NCBI RefSeq assembly: GCF_001748225.1
Contig: NZ_BDFE01000017.1
Span: 1 to 64,000 of the forward strand
DNA from: Desulfoplanes formicivorans
Lineage (GTDB): Bacteria > Desulfobacterota > Desulfovibrionia > Desulfovibrionales > Desulfomicrobiaceae
DNA length: 64,000 nt
Direction of reading: 5' to 3'
Part shown: piece by piece, positions 32,637 through 42,122 of the stretch
Position numbering within the stretch: the first letter of the stretch is position 1
How the letters are laid out: the number at the start of each line of letters is the position of its first letter
The notes under the pieces: generated by a model
Database searches by the model: none
The model's input: the letters and a program-made list of their open reading frames with translations, nothing else
What the model was told of the DNA's origin: nothing
Program-made: the position numbers and the translations under genes

Positions 32637-33941
32637 CTAACGGGCCTGATAGGCTTCTGAAATGACAACCAGGACGCGTCGGTTTTTCTGTCGTCCTTCG
32701 GCCGTCTTGTTGCTGGCGATGGGACGATCCTCGCCGTAGCCACGGGTCTTGAGGATGGACGGATCCACACCGAATTGTTCCGTGAGATAGGAGGCAACGT
32801 TCTGGGCACGCTTCAGGGACAATTGCTGATTGTAGGCAGCCGCACCGCGATTGTCGGTATGCCCCTCGATCGTTGCGGTGACCCCGGAATGCTGCTTCAG
32901 GTAAAGGGCCACTTCTTCCAGTTTGTGGTGATATTTCTGCTTGATGATGGCCTTGTCGTGATCAAATTCGATCCCCAGATCGATTTTAATGGGCAGGGGG
33001 CATCCCCTGGCATCCACGGCAAAATCGGCAGGGGTTTGCGGGCATGCGTCCATATAATCGTACACGCCGTCACCGTCGGTATCCAGGGGACATCCGGACG
33101 CGTTGACCTGCACGCCCTCGGGGGTATCCGGGCATTTATCCATGTAATCGTAGACACCGTCGCCATCCGAATCAAAGGGACAGCCCCTGTCATCCACGGC
33201 AACACCCATGGGTGTGTCAGGGCAGTGGTCAGCGGTATCGATAACACCGTCATGATCGCTGTCTGTGGCCATATCATAGAAAACTTTCTGGATGAATGCA
33301 GCACGCTTGGCCTGATTTTGCATCTCTTCGTAGGTTATGCTCGCTGAACAGGAACTCAGGGAGGCCATGTGGTTCACCAGTTGGTGCTCCTGGGCCGTCT
33401 GAGCCAGGCTGACCACATGGATGCACAGGTCGGGATAATGCTTTTCATACAGGGCCTGGGCGACCATGATGGGTTCCTTGCCCTGGTTGTGGCCGCCGTC
33501 GGTAACGAGAATGAGGGCCTTGGAACCAGGCATGCAGCCAATGATGGAGTCCATGGCCGAAAGACCTTTACCCAGAGGGGTCGGGTTGCCGATGAATCCC
33601 CAGGTGAGAATGTCTGTGGGAATCATGTCGATGGCTTGTCCATAGGACGAGGTGTCGTACACGGTTGGCGGGGCGTAGGTCTTGAGCGGTGCCATGGTTT
33701 CCAGACTGGAGACATAGCCGAGTTCGGGGATGTGACGATTGAGCTGGGACAGGATCTCCTTGGCCAGCATGATCTTGGTCTTGCCGGTTTCCTTGTACTC
33801 CCAGCCCATGGAACCGGAGCTGTCCACAAGAAAGATGAAATTGTCGATTTTGGGAACCAGGTCCATGGCAGAAACGGAATGCAGACCGCCATATATGAGA
33901 ATCATTGCTGCAACTACAAGGGAAAATAGTGTTTTCCGCAT
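32637..33941 (-). CDS. vWA - calcium-repeat - OmpA envelope protein
   Basis: 434 residues. Signal peptide (residues 1-25), then a von Willebrand A domain with the MIDAS motif DSSGSM near residue 40, three thrombospondin-type-3-like calcium repeats (DSDHDGVIDTADHCPDTP, DSDGDGVYDYMDKCPDTPEG, DTDGDGVYDYMDACPQTP) and a C-terminal OmpA domain (ATIEGHTDNRGAAAYN ... KNRRVLVVI) that binds peptidoglycan. This suggests an outer-membrane or periplasmic adhesion or scaffold protein whose rigid stalk needs Ca2+. It is followed by a terminator and the coiled-coil gene; mscS lies 43 bases upstream. Confidence 0.88.
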   Translation of the reverse strand: MRKTLFSLVVAAMILIYGGLHSVSAMDLVPKIDNFIFLVDSSGSMGWEYKETGKTKIMLAKEILSQLNRHIPELGYVSSLETMAPLKTYAPPTVYDTSSYGQAIDMIPTDILTWGFIGNPTPLGKGLSAMDSIIGCMPGSKALILVTDGGHNQGKEPIMVAQALYEKHYPDLCIHVVSLAQTAQEHQLVNHMASLSSCSASITYEEMQNQAKRAAFIQKVFYDMATDSDHDGVIDTADHCPDTPMGVAVDDRGCPFDSDGDGVYDYMDKCPDTPEGVQVNASGCPLDTDGDGVYDYMDACPQTPADFAVDARGCPLPIKIDLGIEFDHDKAIIKQKYHHKLEEVALYLKQHSGVTATIEGHTDNRGAAAYNQQLSLKRAQNVASYLTEQFGVDPSILKTRGYGEDRPIASNKTAEGRQKNRRVLVVISEAYQAR

Positions 33942-33984
33942 GAGTAAACCTCCTTTTTGAGTTTGTATCGGGTTGTAGGGTTGA

Positions 33985-34821
33985 TTAATTCGTTACCGCG
34001 GACGGTTCTGCCTTGTATACATGAATATCCTGCTGGGGAAAGGGAAAGTTGATCCCCTCGGCATCGAAACGGTTTTTAATGGTTTCCAGAAGGTTGAAAT
34101 ACACATCCCAGTAATCCGCCGCTTTGACCCAGGGTCTCACGGCAAAATTGACGCTGCTGTCGGCCAGTTCCGCCAGTCCGATGGTCGGAGCTGGATCGGC
34201 AAGAATCCGTGCATCCTTGGCCAGAATATCGGCCAAAACCGCCTTGGCCTTGTCAATGGGATCTCCATAGCCAATGCCGATGGTCAGGTCCACACGGCGA
34301 ATGTCTTTCATGGAATAATTGATGATATTATCAGAGAGCAGTTTGGAGTTGGGGATGATAATGACCTTGTTGTCCGGTGTCTTGGCCATGGTGGAGAAAA
34401 CCTGAATCTCTTCGACCGTGCCTGCTATGCCGGCACCCTCGAAGTAATCGCCCACGCGGATGGGACGAAAGAGGATGATCAATATGCCTGCCGCAAAATT
34501 GGATAACGACCCCTGCAGGGCCAGACCGACAGCCAGGCCGGCGGCACCGAGAACAGCGATGAGGGAGGTGGTCTGGATGCCCAGGGCGCCCAGGGCGGCG
34601 ATGATGACCACGAGCAGAAGTACGGTATAGGTGATGTTGAGGGCAAAGGGGATGATGGTTGCATCCACGCCGGCTTTGGTCATGATCCGTCCAAGGAGCT
34701 TCTTGAGCATCTTGGCTACCCACCGCCCGATAATGAAAATAAAGATGGCCGCGAGAATTTTGAGACCGTACAGGGTGAGCATGTTTTGAAGCACGGTCAA
34801 AAGAGCGCTGACATCGAACAT
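33985..34821 (-). CDS. mscS: Small-conductance mechanosensitive channel (MscS family)
   Basis: 278 residues, standard MscS size (E. coli 286). Three N-terminal membrane helices; the pore helix is GLAVGLALQGSLSNFAAGILIILFRP, the family's Gly/Ala-rich TM3, followed by RVGDYFEGAGIAGTVEEI (beta domain) and PNSKLLSDNIINYS. It opens under membrane tension to release solutes during hypo-osmotic shock. It is probably the first gene of a two-gene unit with the vWA-OmpA gene. Confidence 0.95.
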   Translation of the reverse strand: MFDVSALLTVLQNMLTLYGLKILAAIFIFIIGRWVAKMLKKLLGRIMTKAGVDATIIPFALNITYTVLLLVVIIAALGALGIQTTSLIAVLGAAGLAVGLALQGSLSNFAAGILIILFRPIRVGDYFEGAGIAGTVEEIQVFSTMAKTPDNKVIIIPNSKLLSDNIINYSMKDIRRVDLTIGIGYGDPIDKAKAVLADILAKDARILADPAPTIGLAELADSSVNFAVRPWVKAADYWDVYFNLLETIKNRFDAEGINFPFPQQDIHVYKAEPSAVTN

Positions 34822-35227
34822 GGATGTACCTCCTGGTGTTGCATGCTGAAAGGTGTGTGCACCGGTATCGGCCTGCCGTCATGAGATGACAAGACTACAT
34901 TCCCATTTACATAATTTGAAAGGGTATTGCAAAGAAAATTTGTCAAAAAGGGGTTTCTCATGCCGATTGGGCAGGATGTCGGGTAAAAGAATATTGCCGA
35001 TCCCGGATGGAGCAGCCATGGCGGTGGTGGCGAAAAAACATGCTCTTGCGCGCTGTTTTCTGCAAACAGTCTTGGATTTGTTGGAGGTTTTTGTCCATGT
35101 TTCCAGGAGAAAACCGTGTCAACGCCAAAAATGAGCGATATATTGGTCTGTTGCACATGGCATGAATTTTTCATCTCTTGTTCTTCAGATGCCACGATGA
35201 ACAAACATGGTACCAGGAGGTAGATCC
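34822..35227. other. Intergenic region with no recognised gene
   Basis: 406 bases between divergent mscS (-) and the PilZ gene (+). Several short frames are open, but none has a ribosome site or a sensible protein. No convincing promoter hexamer pair was found. It presumably holds the promoters of both genes and leader sequence. Confidence 0.5.
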
Positions 35228-35545
35228 ATGCCAGGGTCAAAAGATCGAAGGAGTTTCAAAAGATATCCGTACAAAACACCTGTGGAAGTACGGTATGAGA
35301 ACAAGGGGGATATCCATTATGGACAAATGCGCAATTACAGTAACAAGGGGATGTGTATTGAGACCAGTGAACCTTTCAAGTTGGACAATAATGTCTACAT
35401 TCGCATGAAAGAATACCATCCTGGACGCAAGGGGGTTAATTCCTACGAATGGTACGGGGGGAAAGTTCGCTGGGTTCGTGAAGAAGGCGAAAAAGGAATG
35501 GATTTTGTTGTTGGCATTCAATTTCCATCTCCCATGATGTATTGA
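35228..35545 (+). CDS. PilZ-domain protein
   Basis: 105 residues, a single PilZ domain. KDRRSFKRYPYKTPVEV gives the RRxxxR c-di-GMP arm and NYSNKGMCIET the (D/N)xSxxG turn, so cyclic di-GMP binding is well supported. AGGAGG lies seven bases before the ATG. It is monocistronic, between divergent mscS and convergent FKBP. No output domain; it would act by protein contact. Confidence 0.88.
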   Translation: MPGSKDRRSFKRYPYKTPVEVRYENKGDIHYGQMRNYSNKGMCIETSEPFKLDNNVYIRMKEYHPGRKGVNSYEWYGGKVRWVREEGEKGMDFVVGIQFPSPMMY

Positions 35546-35678
35546 GAATCACGGGAGATGGATTGGGGAAGGTGTTGGGGACGATGATTCAAAAAGATCT
35601 CATTACCTACCTGATTTGGCACCAGACAAAAGAACAGAAACCCGGGCAGTATCTGCTGAAAGATGATTGGCAGGCCCA

Positions 35679-36140
35679 TCAGGCCTTGTCAGGGGCAGGC
35701 CCGGATTCCGGAGGGGTGACGTCCACCACGGTGATGGTGTATTGAAGTGTTTCGCCTGCCAGGGGATGATTGGCATCAATGGTGATGATGTCGTTATCCA
35801 TGTCCAGAATGATTCCTGGCAGTTCTTCACCCTCAGGGGTTCGCAGGATGATTTCCTGTCCCGGAGTGATGGGCCCCAAAGGAGGCATGGCCTCCTTGGC
35901 AATGGTGAGGAGCCTGTCGTCCCGGTATTCTCCGAATCCTTCTTCCGGACTGACCTCAATGGTTCGGGTCTCGTCCTTGTCCATGGTCCGGATGGTTGAT
36001 TCCAGTTTTTCCAGGATTTCGTGATTGCCAAGGCAAACGGACATGGGGTCGCTTGCAAAGGTTGATTCAAATATCTCGCCGTCGCTGAGTTTTCCTTCAA
36101 AATGGATGGTTATGCGACTTCCATCGGGGTGTGCTGTCAT
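35679..36140 (-). CDS. FKBP-type peptidyl-prolyl isomerase (SlyD-like)
   Basis: 153 residues. ITIHFEGKLSDGEIFESTF, PMSVCLGNHEILEKLE and EVSPEEGFGEYRDD are the FKBP core of the SlyD/FkpB group, with an inserted 'flap' domain (residues ~75-125). It catalyses cis-trans isomerisation of proline peptide bonds and acts as a chaperone. There is no His-rich metal tail as in E. coli SlyD. The ATG at 36140 has AAGGA seven bases upstream; a longer frame has no ribosome site. Confidence 0.9.
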   Translation of the reverse strand: MTAHPDGSRITIHFEGKLSDGEIFESTFASDPMSVCLGNHEILEKLESTIRTMDKDETRTIEVSPEEGFGEYRDDRLLTIAKEAMPPLGPITPGQEIILRTPEGEELPGIILDMDNDIITIDANHPLAGETLQYTITVVDVTPPESGPAPDKA

Positions 36141-36283
36141 GGTGCATCCTTGGGGCGCTGTCTGCCGGTTGGTTGTTGGGAAAAAGAAACAATGACACCG
36201 CGTTGGTATCATGTTGAAATTGTCAATCATTGGGGGTAGGAAAGTCAATTCCTTTCACCATTTAAAACGGAGCAATCCATCAC

Positions 36284-36958
36284 ATGCTAAATAGGTACTG
36301 CCGTTTTCCGGGACTCATGCGCCTTGTGGCCGGACTTGTTGTTTTGTTGAGTCAGAGTGTTGGTGTTCAGGCCGGCAACATGGTCATGATAGGAGATTTT
36401 TCCTCCGAAAACCTGCAGGGATGGGAGGCAAAATCCTTTGCCGGCCAAACGGCATACAGCTTTGCCAGCGTGGATGGGAACATCATGCTCAAGGCCGAAA
36501 GCAACCAAAGCGCTTCGGGATTGACCCGAAAGATCAAGGTCGACCTGACCAGAACACCGTATCTGAACTGGTCGTGGCGGGTGGATTCCGTCCTGTCGGC
36601 CAGAAATGAGACGTCCAAGGATGGCGATGACTATCCGGCCCGTGTATATGTGCTTGTGAGCGGGGGAATCGCCTTTTGGAAAACCAGGGCACTCAACTAT
36701 GTGTGGTCGAGCTCCATGCCCAAGGGTGCCTCATGGCCCAACGCCTTTCTCTCCAACGCGCGCATGCTGGTTGTCCGATCGGGTCCGGCGGAAACCGGTC
36801 AGGTCGTGTTTGAAAAACGCAATGTTCTTGAGGATCTGAAAACCTATCTGCATCTTGATGCCGACCAGATCGATGGCGTGGCCATCATGACCGATACGGA
36901 CAACGGCGGTGGCCATGTAACGGCCTATTACGGAGATATCTATTGTACCGCACAATGA
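36284..36958 (+). CDS. DUF3047 exported protein
   Basis: 224 residues. Signal peptide to about residue 30 (LVAGLVVLLSQSVGVQA), then a DUF3047 beta-sandwich: IGDFSSENLQGWEAKSF, LNWSWRVD, RVYVLVSGGIAFWKTRALNYVWSS, DGVAIMTDTDNGGGHVTAYYGDI. The family is periplasmic and of unknown function; the fold resembles carbohydrate-binding modules. The gene is monocistronic. Confidence 0.85.
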   Translation: MLNRYCRFPGLMRLVAGLVVLLSQSVGVQAGNMVMIGDFSSENLQGWEAKSFAGQTAYSFASVDGNIMLKAESNQSASGLTRKIKVDLTRTPYLNWSWRVDSVLSARNETSKDGDDYPARVYVLVSGGIAFWKTRALNYVWSSSMPKGASWPNAFLSNARMLVVRSGPAETGQVVFEKRNVLEDLKTYLHLDADQIDGVAIMTDTDNGGGHVTAYYGDIYCTAQ

Positions 36959-36962
36959 TTCC

Positions 36963-36996
36963 TTGGGTCAGGACAGGAATTGGGTCAGGACAGGAA
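36963..36996. repeat. Tandem duplication of a 17-bp unit
   Basis: TTGGGTCAGGACAGGAA occurs twice with no spacer, directly after the DUF3047 stop. It is perfect and looks like a recent slippage or duplication. No function is evident. Confidence 0.9.
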
Positions 36997-37108
36997 AAGG
37001 GCGGCCATCCATGTCCCGGGGGGCAGAAACATGAAGACCAGACTGGTGTCTGATCCTGCATCCTGTTGTCGCCCTGGTGCAGGTGACGTCCACCAGCGCG
37101 GCATGCAT

Positions 37109-37309
37109 TCATCTTTTCATCAGCCAGAAAATCAGGGAGGCCACCACCGAGATCACCAGCGACGTGGTGATGGGAAACCATATTTTCACGTTTTCCCTGT
37201 TGATGAGGATATCCCCGGGCAGTCTACCCAGGGGAAGTTTGCTCACCAGGGGCCAGGCAAGGCCAAGGATTACAATGATCACGCCCATGATGATCAGGGT
37301 GCGTTGCAT
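37109..37309 (-). CDS. DUF2905 small membrane protein
   Basis: 66 residues with two membrane helices (TLIIMGVIIVILGLAWPLVSK and FPITTSLVISVVASLIFWLM) separated by the conserved short loop LPLGRLPGDILINRENVKIW of DUF2905. The function is unknown. GGAGGA lies six bases before the ATG at 37309; the frame is open five codons earlier. It is followed at once on the same strand by the MrfA-like gene's downstream side. Confidence 0.88.
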   Translation of the reverse strand: MQRTLIIMGVIIVILGLAWPLVSKLPLGRLPGDILINRENVKIWFPITTSLVISVVASLIFWLMKR

Positions 37310-37359
37310 GGTGTTCCTCCTCACTTATTGTCGGTTCAGGGGCATGGTCAGGGGTGTGC

Positions 37360-40269
37360 TTATGCCTTATTCCAATCAACGGGCAGGCGCACGGTTTGCC
37401 GGGCTTTGTTGGTGAAAAGAAGATACCCGTTGTCGCGTCCGTATCGGTACAGCCCTCTGGTCACGGCAACGTCCTGGGTGCAGTACTTGATGATCCTGTC
37501 CAGTTTTCCCTGCTTCCACCATTGAAGGGCCAGCAGACCATTGGCGGTTTTTTGTTCGCCCAGGGTGGCCTTGGCCAGATGGTCCAGGGAAAGGCGGTAG
37601 CCCAGTTGCCGGTGGACGTGTTCGAGAATGTCCAAAGTGGGCAACCCTGAAAAATCAAAATCCACGAGTCCCGAAAGCACCTTGTAATCAAAGCGTTTGA
37701 TATTGAATCCCACCACCAGATCCATGGTTTGCAGATGGTGAACCATGGATCGCATGTCTTCCTGAAGATAGGCCGTATAGTCTTTTTTCAGGGAATCATA
37801 CACCACCACGCAACTGACCCCCATCTTGTGGGCCTTGTTCCAGCCGCCGACTTCCTGGGCCGAACGCCGGGTTTCAACATCCAGGACGCCATAGTGCACA
37901 GGGTGATGCCTGGGGGATTCCTCCCTTGGGGACTGGTGGTCTGTTGAGGGGTGAGGGCTGGGCATTGAAACGTGCACGGGCTGATCCTGGGGCAGGATGT
38001 TCACCTTGCCCGGTTCCCTGGCAGGACCCCGGCGCAAACGTTTCAGGATCTCCAGGGCCGCATGTTTGTCTATGGGGCGGTTGCCTGATCCGCATTTGGG
38101 CGAATGCACGCAGGCCGGACAGCCTGTCTTGCAGGGGCAGGATTCAATGACCTGCAGGGTCCTTGCAAGGAGTTCCCGGCCTCGGTCAAAGGCCTGCCTG
38201 CATAGCCCGGCTCCTCCGGGAGTGCCGTCGTAAATGAATACGGCTGCCTGGTTTGTCTGGGGATGCAGGGGGATGGAAATGCCACCCAGGTCGTTGCGGT
38301 CCGTGAGAACCAGCAGGGGCAAAATGCCGATGGCCGCATGTTCACAGGCATGGATACCGCCCATGAAATGCAGGTTGTCCTGTTCCAAGGACTGTCTGAC
38401 CCGGTCGGGAATATCAAACCAGATGCCCTCGGTCTCGAAAACCAGGGGAGGGAGGTCCAGGGGGATCGTGCCCAGAAAGGTGCCGTTGTTGGAACGTTTT
38501 TCATATTCCGTGACCTGTTCGGTGATTCTGAGCCGTCCCAGATACAGGGTGGTGGACCAGATAGATTTGCGATCCCTGACCTGAAGGATTTCCGTTGTCT
38601 TGGACGTGTGGGGACGGGTATAGAATCCCACCTTGCGGGGTGTGGCAAAGGCCGTTGAGGTTTCAAGATCCAGGGATTCGATCACATACGTTCTGGTGTT
38701 GTGCAGATAGACCGCACCGGGATGGGTTTCGTGAAAGGCCCGCATTTTGTCGATCTGGCCCATGACCTCGCCCGAGACGGCGTCCACAATGGAAAAACCG
38801 TGTCCCGAGCCGCGCAGACTGACCTCCCGCTGCGGGTATTTGCGTGCGGCATACCAGGTGGCACCATCTTCCGAACACAGGAGTTTTCCCTGACGTTCCA
38901 GTTTCTGCAGGGTGGTCTGAACACGTGCAGATTCGGCAAAAGGTTCGTCCCTTGCAATGGGCATGTCTGCTGCGGCACAGGTGATATGGGAAGCCATGAT
39001 GAACGGATTGAAGGGATTGATCACCGCTGCTTCAGGGGGAATGGAAAAAAATTCCTCGGGATGGCGCATGAAGTATTGGTCCATGGCGTCCTCGTGGCCG
39101 ATGAGAATGACCGCGGATGTTTTCCCGGCCCGGCCGACCCGACCGGCCCGCTGCCAGGTGGCCATGATTGATCCGGGATATCCCAGCAGGATACACAGAT
39201 CCAGGGAGCCGATGTCAATACCCAGTTCCAGGGCACTGGTGCTGACCACGGCCAGGAGCCGACCGCTGACCAGATCCGCCTCAATGGCCCTGCGTTCCTC
39301 GGGCAGGTACCCGGCCCTGTAAGGACTGATCCGTTTGCCAAGTTTTCCCGCTTTCTGGGCGGCCCACACGGAGATGAGTTCGGCCATTTTTCTGGACTGG
39401 GTGAAGACCAGGGTTCTGAGTTGGCGGGCCAGTGCCGCCTGCAGGAGAACAATGGCGGTTTGGGATGCGCCTGCGCTCTGGCCGTCAAGAAAGACAACAT
39501 GCCGCTTGGAGGATGGTCCTCCACTTTTGTCCACGACCTCCACATCCAGGCCTGTCAGGGCCGAGGCCAGTTCGCCCGGATTGGCGATTGTTGCCGAGGA
39601 AAAAATAAAGGTCGGATGCTTTCCATAGGCCGCACAGATGCGGAGCAGCCTTCTGAACACCCAGGCCATGTGTGAACCCATGACCCCGCGATAGGTGTGT
39701 ACCTCGTCCACAATGACGAAATCCAGATTTTTGAAAAAGGTTTGCCACGTAGTGTGGTGGGGAAGGATGCCCAGATGGAGCATATCCGGGTTGGTCACCA
39801 GCACGCCAGGTGGATTGTTTCTGATTTTTGCCCGGTGCCAGGAGGAGGTGTCCCCGTCATAGATGGCTGCCAGCGGATGGGGCAATCCCATGAGATGCCC
39901 GGCAAGGTTCTGCAGATTCTTGAGCTGGTCCTGGGCCAGGGCCTTGAGGGGGAAGAGAAACAGCGCCCTGGCCTGCGGTTTTCTGAGTAACGTGTCCAGA
40001 ACCGGCAGGGCATAGATGAGGGTCTTGCCACTGGCTGTGGGCGTGGCAACCACGCAATGCCTGCCCGAACGAACAAGATCAACGGCCCTTGCCTGATGGG
40101 TGTAGAGCCTGTCCAGTTTCAGTGTGGCCAGCATGGCGTTGATCTGCGGATGCCAGGGACGCTCGGGATCGGCGTAGATGGCGTTCTTGGCCGGCAGAAC
40201 GGCATGGTGAACCAGGTCGGGAGCAAGGGATGGATAGTTTTTGAGCCTGGAGATGTAATCGTCGATCAT
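37360..40269 (-). CDS. MrfA-type helicase fused to MrfB-type RNase H-like exonuclease
   Basis: 969 residues. N-terminal SF2 helicase: Walker A ATPTASGKT at 75-83, DEVH at 188-191, FSSATIANP, then GYPGSIMATWQRAGRVGR (motif VI). The DUF1998 region follows, with a Cys cluster CPCKTGCPACVHSPKCG near 709-728 that probably binds zinc. After a Pro/His-rich linker comes an RNase H-like exonuclease domain (from about residue 793): YGVLDVETRRS, VVGFNIKRFDYKVL, LPTLDIL, YCTQDVAVTRGLY, the DEDD set of MrfB/YprB. In Bacillus, MrfA and MrfB are two proteins for mitomycin C lesion repair; here they are one chain. Confidence 0.9.
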   Translation of the reverse strand: MIDDYISRLKNYPSLAPDLVHHAVLPAKNAIYADPERPWHPQINAMLATLKLDRLYTHQARAVDLVRSGRHCVVATPTASGKTLIYALPVLDTLLRKPQARALFLFPLKALAQDQLKNLQNLAGHLMGLPHPLAAIYDGDTSSWHRAKIRNNPPGVLVTNPDMLHLGILPHHTTWQTFFKNLDFVIVDEVHTYRGVMGSHMAWVFRRLLRICAAYGKHPTFIFSSATIANPGELASALTGLDVEVVDKSGGPSSKRHVVFLDGQSAGASQTAIVLLQAALARQLRTLVFTQSRKMAELISVWAAQKAGKLGKRISPYRAGYLPEERRAIEADLVSGRLLAVVSTSALELGIDIGSLDLCILLGYPGSIMATWQRAGRVGRAGKTSAVILIGHEDAMDQYFMRHPEEFFSIPPEAAVINPFNPFIMASHITCAAADMPIARDEPFAESARVQTTLQKLERQGKLLCSEDGATWYAARKYPQREVSLRGSGHGFSIVDAVSGEVMGQIDKMRAFHETHPGAVYLHNTRTYVIESLDLETSTAFATPRKVGFYTRPHTSKTTEILQVRDRKSIWSTTLYLGRLRITEQVTEYEKRSNNGTFLGTIPLDLPPLVFETEGIWFDIPDRVRQSLEQDNLHFMGGIHACEHAAIGILPLLVLTDRNDLGGISIPLHPQTNQAAVFIYDGTPGGAGLCRQAFDRGRELLARTLQVIESCPCKTGCPACVHSPKCGSGNRPIDKHAALEILKRLRRGPAREPGKVNILPQDQPVHVSMPSPHPSTDHQSPREESPRHHPVHYGVLDVETRRSAQEVGGWNKAHKMGVSCVVVYDSLKKDYTAYLQEDMRSMVHHLQTMDLVVGFNIKRFDYKVLSGLVDFDFSGLPTLDILEHVHRQLGYRLSLDHLAKATLGEQKTANGLLALQWWKQGKLDRIIKYCTQDVAVTRGLYRYGRDNGYLLFTNKARQTVRLPVDWNKA

Positions 40270-40448
40270 GGGGCAACCTGTTGGCAGGAGAGTGCATATT
40301 TACATGCCGTGCATTGCGTTATGCGTCAGTTTGATATAACGGAAGACCAATCTGCAAATTGTTTGCTCCCTCCAGTGAAATGGCAAACGGTTCCCTTGTC
40401 AATCATTGTGATCTGGAAGCATCCACTCCATCAACCAAGGAGGTTGCC

Positions 40449-40664
40449 ATGTCCGACACAAAGTATCGCATCAAGACTGCCTGTCCCCAATGCGGCTGCA
40501 GCGCAGCGGCTGTTATGACCGAGGAAGAGATCAAAAAACGGTATGGGGATGCCCCCAACATTCACATGACCTGTGATGCATGCCAGGCCGAATACGAGGC
40601 CAACATGGCCGAGGCCTGTCCTGAATGGGACAAGGCATGTCAGATGGCCAAAAGCAATACCTGA
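40449..40664 (+). CDS. Small zinc-ribbon protein
   Basis: 71 residues with two Cys pairs: CPQCGC near residue 12 and CDAC near residue 43, spaced like a rubredoxin-type zinc ribbon. A Cys (CPEW) follows. No DNA-binding arm is obvious. AAGGAGG is five bases before the ATG. No named family was recognised. Confidence 0.75.
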   Translation: MSDTKYRIKTACPQCGCSAAAVMTEEEIKKRYGDAPNIHMTCDACQAEYEANMAEACPEWDKACQMAKSNT

Positions 40665-40812
40665 TGCAGGTTTTCAGGATAGAGAGGCAGAAATTCCGAG
40701 ACGGCATCCCGAACACAGGCCGCAAGGTTTCGTGAGCAGCATGACTGCGCGTTGCACGTTGTGCAGGCGTTCGGGATGCCGAGACAAAGACTTTTCAGCC
40801 CAGGGAGCATTC

Positions 40813-41358
40813 ATGAAAAAATGGTGGTTGGTCTTCTGCATGTTTTTGTTCGTTCCCTCAGCCTTTGCCGGAGGAGAGCTGGAGATCGGTCAGGATTTTC
40901 CCGGTCTTCTTCTGCCCCGACCCAGCGAACAGGCAATGACTGCGTATCTTGGTCTTGCCGACGGGGTCAGGGAATTCAACGTTTCCCAGATCAAGGCTGA
41001 TCTGATCGTGGTGGAATTTTTCAGCATGTACTGCCCTCACTGCCAGCACGAGGCCCCCTTGTTGAACGACCTGTATGACCTTCTTCGCAAGGAAGGCTTG
41101 GACGCGCAGGTCAAGATGATGGGAATCGGGATTGGTAATTCCGCGTATGAAGTGGGCATTTTCCAAGAAAAATTCGAGATTCCCTTTCCTCTTTTTGCGG
41201 ATGAAGACTACATCTGGCATGCGGAGGTCGGGCAGGTGGGTACCCCTTATTTTGTCTTTGTCACCCTGGATCAAGGCGTGGGCAAGGTGGCCTTCACCCA
41301 CATCGGAAGAATTGACAGTGCCTCGTGGTTTTTGATGAAGGTCAAAAAATACCTGTAG
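40813..41358 (+). CDS. Exported thioredoxin-like protein (TlpA-type)
   Basis: 181 residues. Signal peptide MKKWWLVFCMFLFVPSAFA; a thioredoxin fold with VVEFFSMYCPHCQHEAPLLN (active CPHC) and cis-Pro VGTPYFVFVT. It sits in the periplasm. The CPHC dithiol resembles DsbA-like oxidising proteins, while its partner gene at 42123 has CGPC. The upstream frame is open, but GGGAG before 40813 and the signal peptide set the start. First of three consecutive exported redox genes. Confidence 0.85.
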   Translation: MKKWWLVFCMFLFVPSAFAGGELEIGQDFPGLLLPRPSEQAMTAYLGLADGVREFNVSQIKADLIVVEFFSMYCPHCQHEAPLLNDLYDLLRKEGLDAQVKMMGIGIGNSAYEVGIFQEKFEIPFPLFADEDYIWHAEVGQVGTPYFVFVTLDQGVGKVAFTHIGRIDSASWFLMKVKKYL

Positions 41359-41406
41359 ACACGGCACAAGATGGCCGCATGCATCCTCAATCGTATGGAG
41401 ACGTTC

Positions 41407-41994
41407 ATGAAATGTTGCGCAACCCTGATGATTTGTCTGATGCTGATTGCCGGGAGCGTTCAGGGATGGGCCGCCCAGTTCCCCAAACATCCGGTGTACA
41501 AGACAGGCCAGCTCGAACCGCTTGATAGCGTTCTCAAGGTTCAGGTCGGGCAGATGGCACCTGATTTCACCCTTCCGTCCACCAATGGCAGCCGGGTTTC
41601 CCTGGGAGACTATCGCGGCAGGAAAAACGTGATGCTTTCCTTTGTTCCGGCAGCATTCACCCCGGTTTGTTCGGATCAGTGGCCGGGCTATGATCTGATC
41701 CAGGAGATATTCGAAAGTCACAATACCATGATTCTGGGCATCAGTACGGACAATATACCCAGTCTGTATGCCTGGACAACGGCCATGGGCGGGTTGTGGT
41801 TTCCGGTTCTGTCCGACTTCTGGCCCCATGGGGCCGTGGCAAGCATGTACGGGGTTCTCCGATCGAGCGGGATCTCGGAACGGGCCATCTTCATCATCGA
41901 TGTCAAGGGCATCATCCGGTACATTGATGTTCATGACATCAACTCCCGGCCCAAACTGCAGCCCATCATCGAGGCCCTGGAAGGATTGCAGTGA
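41407..41994 (+). CDS. Exported peroxiredoxin (AhpC/TSA type)
   Basis: 195 residues. Signal peptide [20 protein letters not shown], then the peroxiredoxin domain: [34 protein letters not shown] with the peroxidatic Cys (PxxxT/SxxC-type), [15 protein letters not shown]. No clear resolving Cys; the electron donor is probably an adjacent periplasmic thioredoxin. It reduces H2O2 or organic peroxides, unusual for a periplasmic location. GGAG lies six bases before the ATG. Confidence 0.87.
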   Translation: MKCCATLMICLMLIAGSVQGWAAQFPKHPVYKTGQLEPLDSVLKVQVGQMAPDFTLPSTNGSRVSLGDYRGRKNVMLSFVPAAFTPVCSDQWPGYDLIQEIFESHNTMILGISTDNIPSLYAWTTAMGGLWFPVLSDFWPHGAVASMYGVLRSSGISERAIFIIDVKGIIRYIDVHDINSRPKLQPIIEALEGLQ

Positions 41995-42122
41995 CATGAT
42001 CTGTCTTGCCTTCACCCGACGGCTTTTGTACGGATGGCCCTTTGGATGGTAGAGACGGGAATGCGAACCGTTCGGATCGCCATGACCGGCCATCCGGGCT
42101 TACAACATGCGAGGACACTGGA

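Noticed and set aside
34797-35240. A 147-codon open frame on the - strand upstream of mscS
   Set aside because: It overlaps the mscS start, has no ribosome site and no protein-like composition.
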